In this document: piece after piece, positions 23,671 through 42,400 of the stretch | How the letters are laid out: the number at the start of each line of letters is the position of its first letter | Numbering within the stretch: the stretch's first letter is position 1 | Origin: Batrachochytrium dendrobatidis JAM81 | Lineage: Eukaryota > Chytridiomycota > Chytridiomycetes > Rhizophydiales | Direction: 5' to 3' | DNA length: 64,000 nt | Assembly (NCBI RefSeq): GCF_000203795.2 | Contig: NW_006281104.1 | Span: 1,192,232-1,256,231, forward strand | Notes under the pieces: generated by a model | Told to the model about the DNA's origin: nothing | Seen by the model: only the letters and a program-made list of their open reading frames with translations | Database searches by the model: none | Position numbers and translations under genes: made by a program

Positions 23671-25459
23671 ATGAGCTCAAGCACGACTATGGCTGCAAAA
23701 GGAGGCGAAACCGACGATCTCAAGACAGATATCGTCACTCTTACTGCCCACATACTTGCTGGCCAGCAGGTGCACAAGGACGCTACTGGTGATCTAACTG
23801 TGAGTCTTGCAAACGATTGCCATTCTACTACGATGCTATGCCACAAGCATATATCAAAGCTCTAGCATTGATGATCTGTTCGACTTATTGATACCTATGA
23901 ATTTATTTTACTTGACGCTTATATCCGACTATAGATCTTGCTCGCTTCCATCTCTACCGCTTGCAAATGGATTTCTAATGTTGTGCGCAAGGCCGAACTA
24001 CTGAATGTGTAAGCCATTCTAACACTACAATCCTTGCTTTAATGCTGAATGGATACTCTACAATCCACCATCGTATTGGGCTTCAACTTCATCAGTCTGG
24101 TGATTCGTGCCTGCCATTTCATCCAATCATGTGATGTTTTGTTTTGATTTAATTCGATTCTATTATTTTGTAGCATTGGGGTTACTGGCACCACCAATGT
24201 TCAGGAAGAAAATGTTCAAAAGCTAGATATTCTTTCAAATGAGATCATGATCAACATGCTCAAAGGCTGTGGAAAAGCATCTTTGCTGATTTCTGAAGAA
24301 AATGAAGAGCCTATCTACTGCGATGGCCAGCACGGAAAGTACTGCGTCGTGTTTGATCCTCTGGATGGTTCTTCAAACATCGATTGTGGTGTCTCTGTCG
24401 GAACAATCTTTGGTGTCTATAAAGTGGTTGGTATTGGTTTGCCATTTTATTTTGCATTTTTGTCAAGCGATATACAGATGTATGCAGCCAACTCTTAAAC
24501 TCTTTTAAAATTCAATGTTGCATGACTAAAATTGTTTAGAAAGATGGATCTGCTAAAGCCACTCTTGCTGATGTACTTTGCCCAGGAAGCGAGTTGATTG
24601 CTGGAGGTAAGGCTAATTTAGATACTGATTTGGTCAATGTTGATCATAGACTAGTGTTCTAAAATCAGCTTTTATTATTCTACAATGTCCAACCACATTC
24701 GAATTTTTACAGGCTACTGTATGTATGGCTCCAGCACTGTATTGGTGCTTGCCATGGGCGGAAACGTCAATGGATACACACTAGATCCAAATATCGGCGA
24801 ATTTCTTTTGACCCATCGCGATGTAGGTTTATATACTTTAAAGATTTGTATTTCTGCTATAAATGATATTGCATTTTAATTGAGTACTAATCTCTGGTTC
24901 AATGCAATATTTAACACATTGAACAATGATTTAGATGAAACTTGGCAAAAAGAAAATATACTCTCTCAATGAAGGATATGCTAATTCTTTTGATCCTGCC
25001 ATCAAAGGCTATCTTGATACTCTCAAATTTCCATCTGAAAACCAGGTTGGAAAGTTTACTCCATACTCTGCTCGCTATGTTGGTTCGATGGTGGCCGATG
25101 TAAGTTTTATCAATCAAGCCTATCCTACAAATAGCTGCTTTATTACTGACTATTAAATGCTGGATGTCTATCTGATACCACACTTTTATGGATGTGATCA
25201 CTATTACTTTGTCTAGATGCATCGAACTCTTCTCTATGGAGGTGTTTTCCTTTACCCTGGTGCAAAACTCCGTATGCTATACGAGTGCTTCCCAATGGCT
25301 CTTTTGGTTGAAGCTGCTGGTGGTAAGGCTTCCAACGGTACTACTCGTATTCTCGATCTTGTACCAAAGGCAATTCATGATCGTTCTTGCATATTCTTGG
25401 GTACAAGTTCTGAAGTTGACGCCATTGAGGAATGGTTTGCTAAAACTGCCAAAAAATGA
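23671..25459 (+). CDS. FBP1: Fructose-1,6-bisphosphatase
   Basis: This is a cytosolic gluconeogenic enzyme hydrolysing fructose 1,6-bisphosphate to fructose 6-phosphate. The start [20 protein letters not shown] leads into [20 protein letters not shown]. Further exons give [20 protein letters not shown] then [25 protein letters not shown], and [11 protein letters not shown]. The metal-binding signature is [20 protein letters not shown]. Later come [32 protein letters not shown] and [20 protein letters not shown]. The active-site loop is [13 protein letters not shown]. The end is WFAKTAKK. The length (about 340 residues) and all catalytic residues look normal. Six or seven exons are needed. It shares a short divergent promoter with the acyltransferase gene. 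Confidence 0.96.
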
Positions 25460-25556
25460 ATACATGACGCTGATGTATCGTTGTTTTAAATAAGCTTAAA
25501 TTTATTAGATTTGCCAAATATGATGGGTTTTATTGGTGGATTTAAACGTGATATTG

Positions 25557-25856
25557 TTAATGGATGATCTTCAATGCAAGTGCATATCCCATATACTCAA
25601 ATTCACTTTTTTTGCTTGTAATCCAGGCTCCACCATGGACAAACACAGCTACTGAAAACGAGTTTAGACAATATAGAATCAAGTCATTGTATTAGTAAAT
25701 CATTGAGCACACATTAGAATACAACTGTTTACCGGGTCTCTTGCTAGATTCTGCAATGTCGAGTGATGGTAAATACAGATCCAGAGCTCTAGCCGAGTCA
25801 TACTCTCCAGGATATCGAATATCACATTGCTTGACTACTTCAACACTCGGGTTCAT
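25557..25856 (-). pseudogene. Truncated 5' copy of the alpha/beta-hydrolase esterase
   Basis: This is the first part of the esterase found intact at 45761-46702: the start Met, exon 1 (MNPSVEVVKQCDIRYPGEYD), the intron, and the oxyanion-hole segment AVFVHGGAWITSKK. At the duplication border (25574) the frame runs into unrelated sequence and stops at 25557-25559. The nucleophile Ser and the rest of the catalytic domain are missing, so it cannot be an active hydrolase. Confidence 0.9.
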
Positions 25857-26270
25857 TGTCTATCTCGATGATACAAGTATTTTTAAACAGATACAAGTTG
25901 TTGACGATGGATAAACCGTCACTGATTTGATGGTCAAGTCAAAGAATTTATAAAATATTATTGTTTGACAGTCACCAACATCAGTCAAATTCACATCTTG
26001 GTTAATCAGTAGAAATAACACTGATATATACACGATTGAATATGTACTACATGGCGTATAATGAGCAACACATTCAAAACTCGAGTAATGTGTTTGGAAC
26101 TGTTTGAATTATTGGCATGTCATTGCAATCGAGTCAAACAGCAAGCTGTGATTGAATATACTTGAGAGTTTGAGTGGTCAAGAGTCGGATTAAGCTTACA
26201 CGAGTTGATTAGACCAGCAAACGCGACCAAAACAACAATTGAATGTAATCAAAGTTTACCATTTTCCACC
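25857..26270. promoter_or_regulatory. Head-to-head intergenic region driving CFAP91 (copy A)
   Basis: This 414-bp stretch lies between the start codon of the esterase fragment and the start codon of CFAP91. It has no open frame of note, is AT-rich and is conserved almost perfectly in copy B. By position it must hold the CFAP91 promoter. No individual regulatory motif could be identified with confidence. Confidence 0.65.
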
Positions 26271-30022
<3,752 letters not shown>

Positions 30023-30161
30023 AAGTCGACGAATGCAATCTGATTTGAATGTTTATATTGGATGCACCAGATATTATAATAAAGCAGATTGGTATTGAAT
30101 AATTATGTGAATAGAGCTCATCAGATTTCAATTATACATTTAACAGAGATTAAGGTTTGGA

Positions 30162-31433
30162 TCAAGAATTTTCAGTCTCAATGATTTCACGCTCCTGTTG
30201 TCTCATTTTGCGGAGAGTGCGCTCTTCGTAATTATCCAAAGATGCGTTTTGACAGGGATTTTTCATAGGAAAGCTAGTAGCAGTAAATTGACGAACTGAT
30301 GGCATTGGAACAAATGAAGGAAATGGAGCAGATGTGTTCTGTGTTGAACTAAATAACTCGTGACCAATTGCTGCAGTATCTATGTACGCAAGAGCCATGG
30401 GCGGTGATCCAGACCATTTTATGGTTAGCATATCCAAGCAATCATGTTGTGCTTGTTTGGCCTTGATTACAGCATACTAGATTACCAAAATGCGTCAATA
30501 TAGAAAAATTAGCAGATCTGACATGTTAAACAGTTTGCAAGACATTTCTAGTATTTAGCAAGAGTGCTTACTGCGCTATATAAATCTTTAAAAACGACAT
30601 TTGCTTCAGATTTAGATGCCTTCCCCATAAGGATTTTTTCAATCCTTAACTGGCTATTTACTTTTAAAATACACTCTCTGATGGCGTCTTCTGTAAAGGT
30701 TGCAGGTTTTTTCCATTTGATCTTGAGAGTGCAATCTATTAAATCGGCCTTTTCTACAGCTTTTTTAGCCTCGTCTATAGAATTGGCAAGTGATACACTG
30801 GCGACAGCAGTCTGACGCTTCTCAGATTCTAAGGCTTGCATACGTCGAAATCCTTCTTCACGCAATTGCTCAATGGCCATACTTTTTTGCGCTTCGGCAG
30901 ATAAAGTCTGTCCATTATGCGTCTTTTGCCGCTTTGCAGCCTGCATTTCTCTCTCATTCAAATCCTGTTTAGCTTTTTGACGTACCGTGTCCATTTCCTT
31001 GAACCTTGCCTGCTGAAGTCTTCGTGACTTGTGAAGATCGTCATATCTTGCACGACTTTCTGGATTAGAAAGAACATCGTCTGCCTTTGTGAGGCGATGA
31101 AACAACTCGGCTATAATATAATTAATATTTTAGTGTTATAAAGGCGTATGGAATATCAAAAGAGCATTTATTAAGTGCCAACCAATATCCAACTAATAGA
31201 TCAAAGTTTAGCAATTACCTGCTTTGGCATCATCAGGGCCAGCTTTGTCAGGATGGCATAGCAACGCTTTACGACTTGAATGAGTAGAAAGCAGTCGAAT
31301 GTGAGTTTAGTTTAGTCAAGATAAAATCAACCAATACGCTTGTTGTTTACCGATATGCTCTCTTTATCTCCTTAAGCGTAGCTGTTGATTCTATTCCAAG
31401 CAATTCATAGTAATCCTCTTCTGCGCTAGTCAT
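30162..31433 (-). CDS. DNAJC17/Cwf23-like J-domain protein with RRM
   Basis: This family of nuclear J proteins associates with the spliceosome. The start is MTSAEEDYYELLGIESTATL. The J domain continues KEIKRAYR, then KALLCHPDKAGPDDAKA with the HPD motif intact, then ELFHRLTKADDVLSNPESRA. A basic coiled linker follows (KSRRLQQARFKEMDTVRQKA). An RRM-like segment includes DCTLKIKWKKPATFTEDAIR and EANVVFKDLYSAV. The C-terminal tail ends with EREIIETENS. The order of J domain, coiled coil and RRM matches DNAJC17. The gene is convergent with CFAP91 (139 bp apart) and divergent from DLT1 (119 bp between starts). Confidence 0.9.
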
Positions 31434-31552
31434 TTCAATCGAGGAGTTTGCATGGCTTGACAAAAGTGAAATTTAAACATCAAGCAACACGTGACAATGA
31501 ATTAGGCGGACAGCCATTCACATGACCAATTAGTTGACTGCAATTATTCGTA

Positions 31553-32605
31553 ATGCAGAGTGGATTGCATTCAGCAAGAGCATCGGCTGGGATAAAGATG
31601 GGTCTGCATGTGCTGAATGTATCGTCGCTGCTGGTGCTTGTGTGCATTCTGTGTCTACTGGTTATTTTTTGTGCATATGACATATTTCTGTGGGTTCGAA
31701 ATGACCTGAGAGAATTGATTGCTGTAGGAACAAGCTTTACGATTTTGGTGAGTTGATAATAGTCTCAGTATCGACTGGCTTTTGCTTAGTGTGAGTTCTG
31801 AAATAATGCTGATCTGTATAGACGCTGATTGTTTACTCTTTAGATTCTGGGTGCTTTGCTTCTACTTTCGTCAAGAAGAATGGCTTTTAGAACGTCGTTT
31901 GCTGATATCCCAAAGCTTTATGTGCCAATCAATCGCTCGGATCTGCCAAAAGTAAGCAAATATATATGAATTGGTCAGTTGTGCTATTATTCCTGCATTT
32001 CAAAACTCCTGGTAAACTGATGCCAAACGGTCTTGGTGTAGCATGAGAATGGATTTTAGTTTATGCTATGCCTGTCCACATACTCACTAATACATGCGAT
32101 TGATGACAAACAATTAATTAGCCAGTATATGAGTTGGTACAAGCAGGACTTTCACGAACAGCATCGATTCAAACCAGTGCAAAGCCACTTGTGGATCAGA
32201 TCCCTGACAGTATTGGTCTTGGAAAACCACACAGTACATTTGAAGGACTTCGTTTCAAAGATGCGGCAATATGCACTATCGCTGCTTTAGGTATTTGAAT
32301 TTCAACTATTTGTAATCATTATTTTTGTACTTTATCATTATCTTTATGCTTACCTACTGCTGCTTTTGACAGAAGAGGCCGTATGCAAAATATCAGATCA
32401 TTTAGAACGAGATTGCCGCATGACTAGCAGAGGATACGTGATGTTTTTGGTGGATCGAGGAGTTATATCTAAAGACATTGCTCGATTCTACATTGATCAG
32501 TATGAAGCAGTACGATTTGGAAATCGACCGATGGGCGAGTTGGAATATCGAGAATTCATGAAGTTATTCACTGCTCTTATACGGACAGTGGGTGTCTTGA
32601 CTTGA
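31553..32605 (+). CDS. DLT1: DLT1-like membrane protein (defect at low temperature 1)
   Basis: DLT1 is a fungal membrane protein of unknown biochemical role. Two transmembrane helices are visible: LLVLVCILCLLVIFCAYDIF and, after WVRNDLRELIAVGTSFTIL, the helix ILGALLLLSS. Then comes the family segment FADIPKLYVPINRSDLPK, then PVYELVQAGLSRTASIQTSA. The cytosolic part has GLRFKDAAICTIAALEEAVC, SRGYVMFLVDRGVISKDIAR and YIDQYEAVRFGNRPMGELEY, ending IRTVGVLT. Four exons with GT-AG borders join in frame. The first Met (31553) is used; the Met at MGLHVLNVSS is an alternative. Confidence 0.88.
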
Positions 32606-32787
32606 GACTCACTGCTAAAAATATTGATCCAGCTACTTAATCAAAACACTCGATACCCACTCTTGTTATTCTTTACAATATATTTAATATTATGGTGTTT
32701 ATTTGATGAATTTTGCGAGTTTTATTTATCCTGACTATCCATTTGACTTTTATTTGAATAGGGTCAATACTATACATGACTGTTTTA

Positions 32788-33394
32788 CAGCCCTACTCAT
32801 TTAAAATGAAACATTAAGAGTGTCAAAGTACATAAATGATCAGTTCACTGTACAACATTGTGGATTATTTTGGCAAAATTCATTAGTTATTATGCATACT
32901 CATTTGTGTATAAACCAACTAAACAAGTGGTTACACATTCGTGACACTTGACCAATCTGAGACTCTACAAGTAATCATTGTGTGGTTGACACGAAAACAA
33001 CGGTTGAATCCTTGAAATATGTGGTTGTTGTTTTCTTGAATTACAACGCAAACGTATCCGAGTTTTTGGGATACAATAATGGCACGAAACATTTCCAGAT
33101 GCACATATTATTTAGACAACATTCATTTCACAAATCAATCAAGTTTTTAATCAGAAATGGTTGGTAAACCATTAAACAAACGGCGTGTAGATTGGAACTT
33201 TGTCCTTACAACTCAAGACAATGATTAGAGTATAATAATGTATTTGTTGAGCAGCTTCAAACATCAAGAACAGGAGATGTTTATTCAAAAAGCAATCAAT
33301 TTGTAATAAGAAATTGCATCGAATGTTCAACAATTGAATATTCAAAGAAAATCACTTGCAAGATAAAGTGTTTTGTTTTACGCGAATACGACTG
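32788..33394. mobile_element. MITE copy 9 (about 600 bp, the longest here)
   Basis: The left end is TA then cagccctactcatttaaaatg and the right end is gttttacgcgaatacgactg. Internal phrases such as gtggttgacacgaaaacaac recall copy 8. It fills the gap between DLT1 and the S6K-like kinase. The extra length could reflect an insertion within the element. No transposase is encoded. Confidence 0.75.
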
Positions 33395-33575
33395 TGGAAT
33401 GCATGCCATGAAAGTCTAATCTGTCTTGAGAATGAAAATTCAACACGTGATTCTATGGTTTGCATTTGAACTGTTTTTTCAATAATCTGCCACGATCACA
33501 TCTTGAATACAAACTCATACTTATTGAGGTAGCATTTGATTGCATTGCTATTCAACCATCACATAATTCAAGAAT

Positions 33576-36278
<2,703 letters not shown>

Positions 36279-36452
36279 TAGTTTGCAGTGTTCGATTATA
36301 ACTGTTTTGATGGAAATCAAGCGAGAAAACAGCTTGCACAATCAACTGTATTTATAGATTAAAATGACAAGAATTCAAGTTGGAATTATAAATATTTTGA
36401 TAGAAATTCAAGACAATTCGTTGCCTTTGACTTTAACCAGCAATTGATAGCA

Positions 36453-39400
36453 ATGTCCGAGTTTCCGGGCGAGAACAAACAGCTGGAAGAAGACTGGACT
36501 GACATTCCTTTAGAAACTCGTCTTTCTCACAAGGTGTCATTGTGCTTTATTGTTTTAGTAGTTTGGCATGGCCAATTAAGACTCGGTGCACATGGCCATC
36601 TTACTTGATAGAAGATATCAGCCATTTGAGTTTACGTTGTGAAGATGCATCGACACTCTCATCAATGACAGTGAATTTAAAGATATTTTCCTGTCGAGTG
36701 TTGAAACTTGCTGCATGTTGGCTTATTGCACTAGCGATCTTTATGATAGTCCGACCATAATCCTGGTTGTCTTGCTCTATCTTTTCCATAACTAATTGCT
36801 GTTTGTTTTTTTAATTGCTATCAACAGTCATGGAAAGCTCGTCAGTCTGCTTACGATGAGCTTGCAAAACTCTTCCGGACTGCAGAATCTGGTAATGATC
36901 CAATATTTTTACAGTACCAGGAAAGCGTTCGTGGCATGTTGTCAGATGCAAATCAAATCGCATTGGAATCTGGAGTGTCTGCAACTATGGAATATGTCAA
37001 ACTCGCCACAATTGCTTCAAGGTATGCAATAGATTCACAAATTCTCTTTAATAAATGCATTTTGAAATCTAATTACATAACTGCTAACCCAACTCGATTA
37101 CTATTCTTGCAACTGTTTTCTTTATTGTATTTGGTCTGAATGAAACAGAGGAAAATCAGTGCTTGTTCCGCTTGTCGTTGATAAATGTTTGGCTAGTACT
37201 CGATCGTCTACAAAGACCAAGGCAATGGAGATTCTTCTTATGTTTATTGAAATCGATACTGCAGATGTAGTGATTGTACGTTAATCTGTCACGCTTTTTC
37301 ATGGGTTTCATACTGTTGGAGTTGGTATATATAGCTTTCAGACTGTTTACTTTACTATCTTTTGTTTAGGAATGTCTAATTGCTGGATTAAGTCACAAGA
37401 CTCCTAAGAATGTGATTGCATGTGTTTCTGCTCTGCGTGAAGTGATTGCTTCATTTGGAATACCTGTTGTGCCTTTTAAGCCAGTTGCCAAGGTTCTTTC
37501 CAAAATCTTTGATCATCGCGATAAAACAGTTCGTGCCGAGGTAATGCGTGAGCATCTGATTGTAGCCTATTATGTGACACTCTATTCAGCTTGTATTTAA
37601 ATATCATAGGGTACTGCTCTTGCATTAGAGTTGTTTCGTTGGATTCGACAGGCTTTGCTAGGATCCCTTGACGAATTAAAACCACTTCAGGTTTGCTTTG
37701 CGCTTTCTATTATAATATCATGTCATTTTGAAATGCCATTGTATTTACTCGTACTTTATACATGAATGCTTTTGATTGATTTTCAATTTGCTATTTTAGC
37801 TAAAAGAACTTACTACGCTTTTTGAACAAGAGCCCACTGTTACTCCTCAAGCCACACGTGTTCGACGAGCAGACATGTTGAAAGTCGAAGCATTAAAAAA
37901 AGAGGCGACAGGTGTGTACTATAGCATCAGATTGCTTTGAATCAATCCTGCGTTTCTTGTAACTAACGAGCCAATATGTTTGAAACGTGTCAATTTAATA
38001 CAATGTGATAGTTTTGCAACAAACAGAACAAACAGAACCTACTGAAGTATTTGACGAGTTTCAGTTTGTTGATCCAGTCGATGTTCTTGGCAAACTTTCA
38101 AAGTCATTTTACTCTGATCTGGTATGCGGGGTTGCTTACCTCATATAGCACCATACATGTATATTAATGTATCATACTGTGTTTATTGTAGCTATCAACC
38201 AAATGGAAAGAGAGAAAGGAGGCATTGGATGGTTTGCTCGTTATTTTATCTTGTCCAAAAATTGAAGATGGTCGATACGGCGAGCTCATTAATGCTCTTG
38301 CCAAGGTATATCTAACAAGGTTGCATTTTGAATTGCACAAATAGCTTGTATGCTCATATTTATATTATTGTAATGTATGAATATCGATTCCAAACAGAAA
38401 TTACCCGACGCGAATGTCACTGTGGTGGTGGTTGCTGCACAGTGCATTACTCAACTTGCCAAGGGCTTACGATCTGCATTTTCTCAATATCGTCATATTG
38501 TAAGAATATTTGATTTATGTGACCTTTACTGTTGCACACACATTAAATTGATTTATTCCGACTTTTGACGATACATGAACTGCTTGATATTAGGTTATTG
38601 GTCCAATCTTGGACAGACTGAAAGAAAAGAAAACAAATGTTATCGAGGCACTCAAAGCTTCTTTGGATGCTGTATCGGCAACGGTAATATTTACAACACT
38701 CTATATTAGTCCATTATGCTGCTGTTTAACAATACTGCATATGATTATATTTGCCTATATTGACAGGCGTCTAGTATTTTGGATGTTATGGAAGATATTG
38801 TTTTTGGAATGACCCATAAGAATCCTCAGATTAAAATCGAATCAGTTCAATGGCTTCTTCGGTGCTTGACTACTATTAAAAAACCTAAAAAGGATTTTAC
38901 CCGTTCAAGTGCAAAGCTTTTACTGGATACTCTTTTCAAGGTATTCATTTGACCGAGATTTGATGGTTCAGTTTTGGTTTATATTGTTGAAACATCAGAT
39001 AGTTACTGATCAACTCATTTCAGGGTATTGATGATTCGCTGGAATCTGTTCGAGAGGCATCTGCAGAGGCGCTTGGACATATCATGGTCACTTTGGGTGA
39101 GCAGAGTATGCTGGGTTCTTTAGAGCGTCTAGATAAAGTAAAGCAAACCAGAATTCGCGAGTATTACAGTAATATAAAGTCTGGAAATGCAAAGGGTGTG
39201 GCCCCATCAACAGGCAAAACCTCGGTACGACCACTGGGCGAATCTCAAAATCGGCCTGCATCACAGCAGGTAAGTCTGATTTTTGGATTTAGTTGAAGCA
39301 TTCACTGTCAACAAGAATAATGCAGTTTTGGTATTTTATGCACAATTTATATGGCATGAAAACAATTTGCTTGGATACATGTTGATTGTATCAATAGTTT

Positions 39401-42400
39401 ATTTTTGATCTAATAATGCACTAATTCTTACGCAAAGAATACTATGGCACACCAAACTTTAACACAGATGGTACAAGATAAAGAAAATCGAATGCCTGCT
39501 ACTGGAAAGGGCTTAACCTCAAATATGTCAGCTCAGGCAAGCTCAGCGTCATCGCGTGGAACTGCAGCAGTCAAAGTATGTTTTTCCATCTAATGAATGA
39601 CTAGTGAATCTGACATTATTTTCATATATGGTAAACTTGCAATGCGTTTTGACATTACTTATTTTTACCATTTCAATTGACATTGATTTAGCGTAAAGGT
39701 GTTGGATCGGCCCCATCAAACGCCACTAGTTTAAACGCCAAGACTGATTTGGATGAGCAGCCCCGATTTAGCTTTTCTGACGAATCAGCAGAAGAAGTAG
39801 TTATTGGATGGATTGGAACCAGTTTAGTGGCGGATCTATCCAACTCGGCCTGGAAGATTCGACTTGAAGGTGTGTGTTGCTTGCAATTTGTGATTTTTAC
39901 TAGCCTATTAATCTTAATATTCAAACGCCCGACTCATTTTGTTCTTGTGTACTATCTATGTCTCCGTATATTCGTTGATTTGTAACTTTTTACATTTATA
40001 ATGCCAAAGCAATGCAAAAAATATCTGAGATGATTGGGAGCGACGAGCCGCCTATACCAAGCGAGGCAATTGTTCGATTTTTATCTAAATTTCCAGGATG
40101 GAAAGACAATAATTTTCAGGTACTCAAAAGTGTATAAAAGATTAGCTTATGAGCAATCTTTGGAAGCATATATTAGATTATGGTGGTTTGCCAAGACAGC
40201 TGTAACTTACTTGTACATATTCAACTTGTACAGGTTATGGTGGCAATGATTAGTATATATAAAACTTTGGCCTCCCACTCTTCCTTTACCAAAGGCTCTG
40301 TTTTGCTGATAATATCTGGCTGTGTCGATAAAATGAGCGATATAAAAGTAAAAAAAGTTGCTGGTGAATGCATGGAGGCATGCGCTGAAAGAACATCTTT
40401 TTCGTTTGTACTATCTCAGCGTGAGTAATGATACCAATATGCATGCTGCTGATGACATATTTTATATTGGATAATTTGATTTGACTAACGAATAAGTTTT
40501 TTAATAATTACACCCATATTTTAACCACATAGTCTACGAGCCCGCAAAGAAATTGAAAAGTCCAAAAGCCATTGCAGATTTGCTTTTATGGATGGGCGAA
40601 ATGCTGTCTAGTTTTACTACTACGGGTATAAATGTCAAGGTGCTTGTAGACTTTTTAAAAGTGAGCTTGGGCAATTCAAACGCAGCTGTCAGAACTGCCG
40701 CGATTGGGGTTTTTGTTACAATATATCGCTGTGTTGGAAAAGGTATGTCGAGTATTTTGATATTTTCTGTATGGTATTCAGACTTTGACCAATGTTCATG
40801 TGGTCTTTTACTTTCAGATCTCTGCGGTCTTCTTAATGATGTTTCGCCTCAAATTATGGCAATTCTTGATGCAGAATTTGAAAAAGTTGCAAGCATTCCA
40901 CGGCTAGTTGCTTCAAAAACTCAGTCAAATGCACCACAGGTGGTAGATGACATTCTCCCACGCGTAGACTTGTCTTGTAGAGTGCCATCAAGTTTAGTAG
41001 AGGTGCAAAAATTGTTTTTATTTGTAACTCTGCTGGTATAACTCATGCAACTATGGCTAATCATGATTGTCTATATAGCAAATGGGAAATCCAAACTGGA
41101 AAGAAAGAAAAGCTGCCATGGATGAACTGAGTGAAGCAATCAAGGCCACTCAAATGAAAATTCAGCCAACACTGGGCAAGTTATTTGTATTTTTAATACT
41201 GGTGTTTGTAATTCATATAATTTGAAATTGAACCAGTTTTATTTGTATTGATCACAATTATTAATACATTGATTGCAGATTTTGATTTAGTTTCGGCATT
41301 GAAACAGAGACTTTCTGACAGCAACAAGAACTTGGCATCATCTGCTACAGATATCTGCGGCATGCTTTGTATTGCCATGGGCAAGCCTTTTGAAAAATAT
41401 GTTCGTACATTTCTTGCTCCAATCCTATCGCAACTAGCAGATCAAAAAACTCTTGTGCGAGCAATGGCTACTTCTGCATTGGATAGATTTGCCGACACCT
41501 TGGGCATATCTTTGTTATTATCAAACATTGCTACATGTTTGAAAACGGATCAACCACTTATGCGAAAAGATCTCATCAAATGGCTTGGGGAAAGACTTGC
41601 ACTGGATTCCATATCGACAGCTCCAGATGCTAATCTTATTTCCCAAGCTATTTTTCAATGCATTCAGGATCGTAACCAAGATGTGCGCAAGGGAGCACAG
41701 CTTGTGCTTCCTTTGCTTATCAGGGATATGAAAGCCGATACGCTGCGTCAGCTAGCACGAGACACCTACTCTGGCTCTACTCTTGCCACTATCGTTTCAC
41801 AGATTGACTCTGTTGAATCTGAAACTATAGATGGAGCAGGATCAAAATCGATTTCAAGTCTCAAGTCGAAAGATATTCTTACTCAAGGCAAAAAAGTCGC
41901 GTCTATCAAGTCTGAGATTGCAGCGACTCCAGTCGTAATAAGTGAACCTGCTCAAAATAGTGGCGAAAATACTCTTACTACACGGAATTTATTGGCATCA
42001 TCATCCTTGAATGATCTTAAACAATCCAAGATAGGTGTGCCTTTGACTAAAAACCGAGTTTCTCGAACAGGAAGTCTTGTTTTGAAAAAAGAAGCTGTTC
42101 TTGCCGAATCATCTTTTTCACAAGTTCTTTTTTTACCCACTGATTCGCGAGCCAAAGATGCTAGAACTGCCGCAGATCGTGGTGTGAATAGATGGGCTTT
42201 TGATACACCTCGCCGGCATCTCATTGAGTTTTTATCTGAGCAATGTCAGTTGTGTTTATCTTCCGAGCTTCATAGCTTACTGTTTAGCACTGATCACTAC
42301 AAGGAAAAGGATTTTTTAGCAGGTCTCAAAATGCTTGATGACTATGCAGTTCGATCGTTGAATAGTCAAGGGCCTGATGCTGAAGAAGGCCGCACGTTTT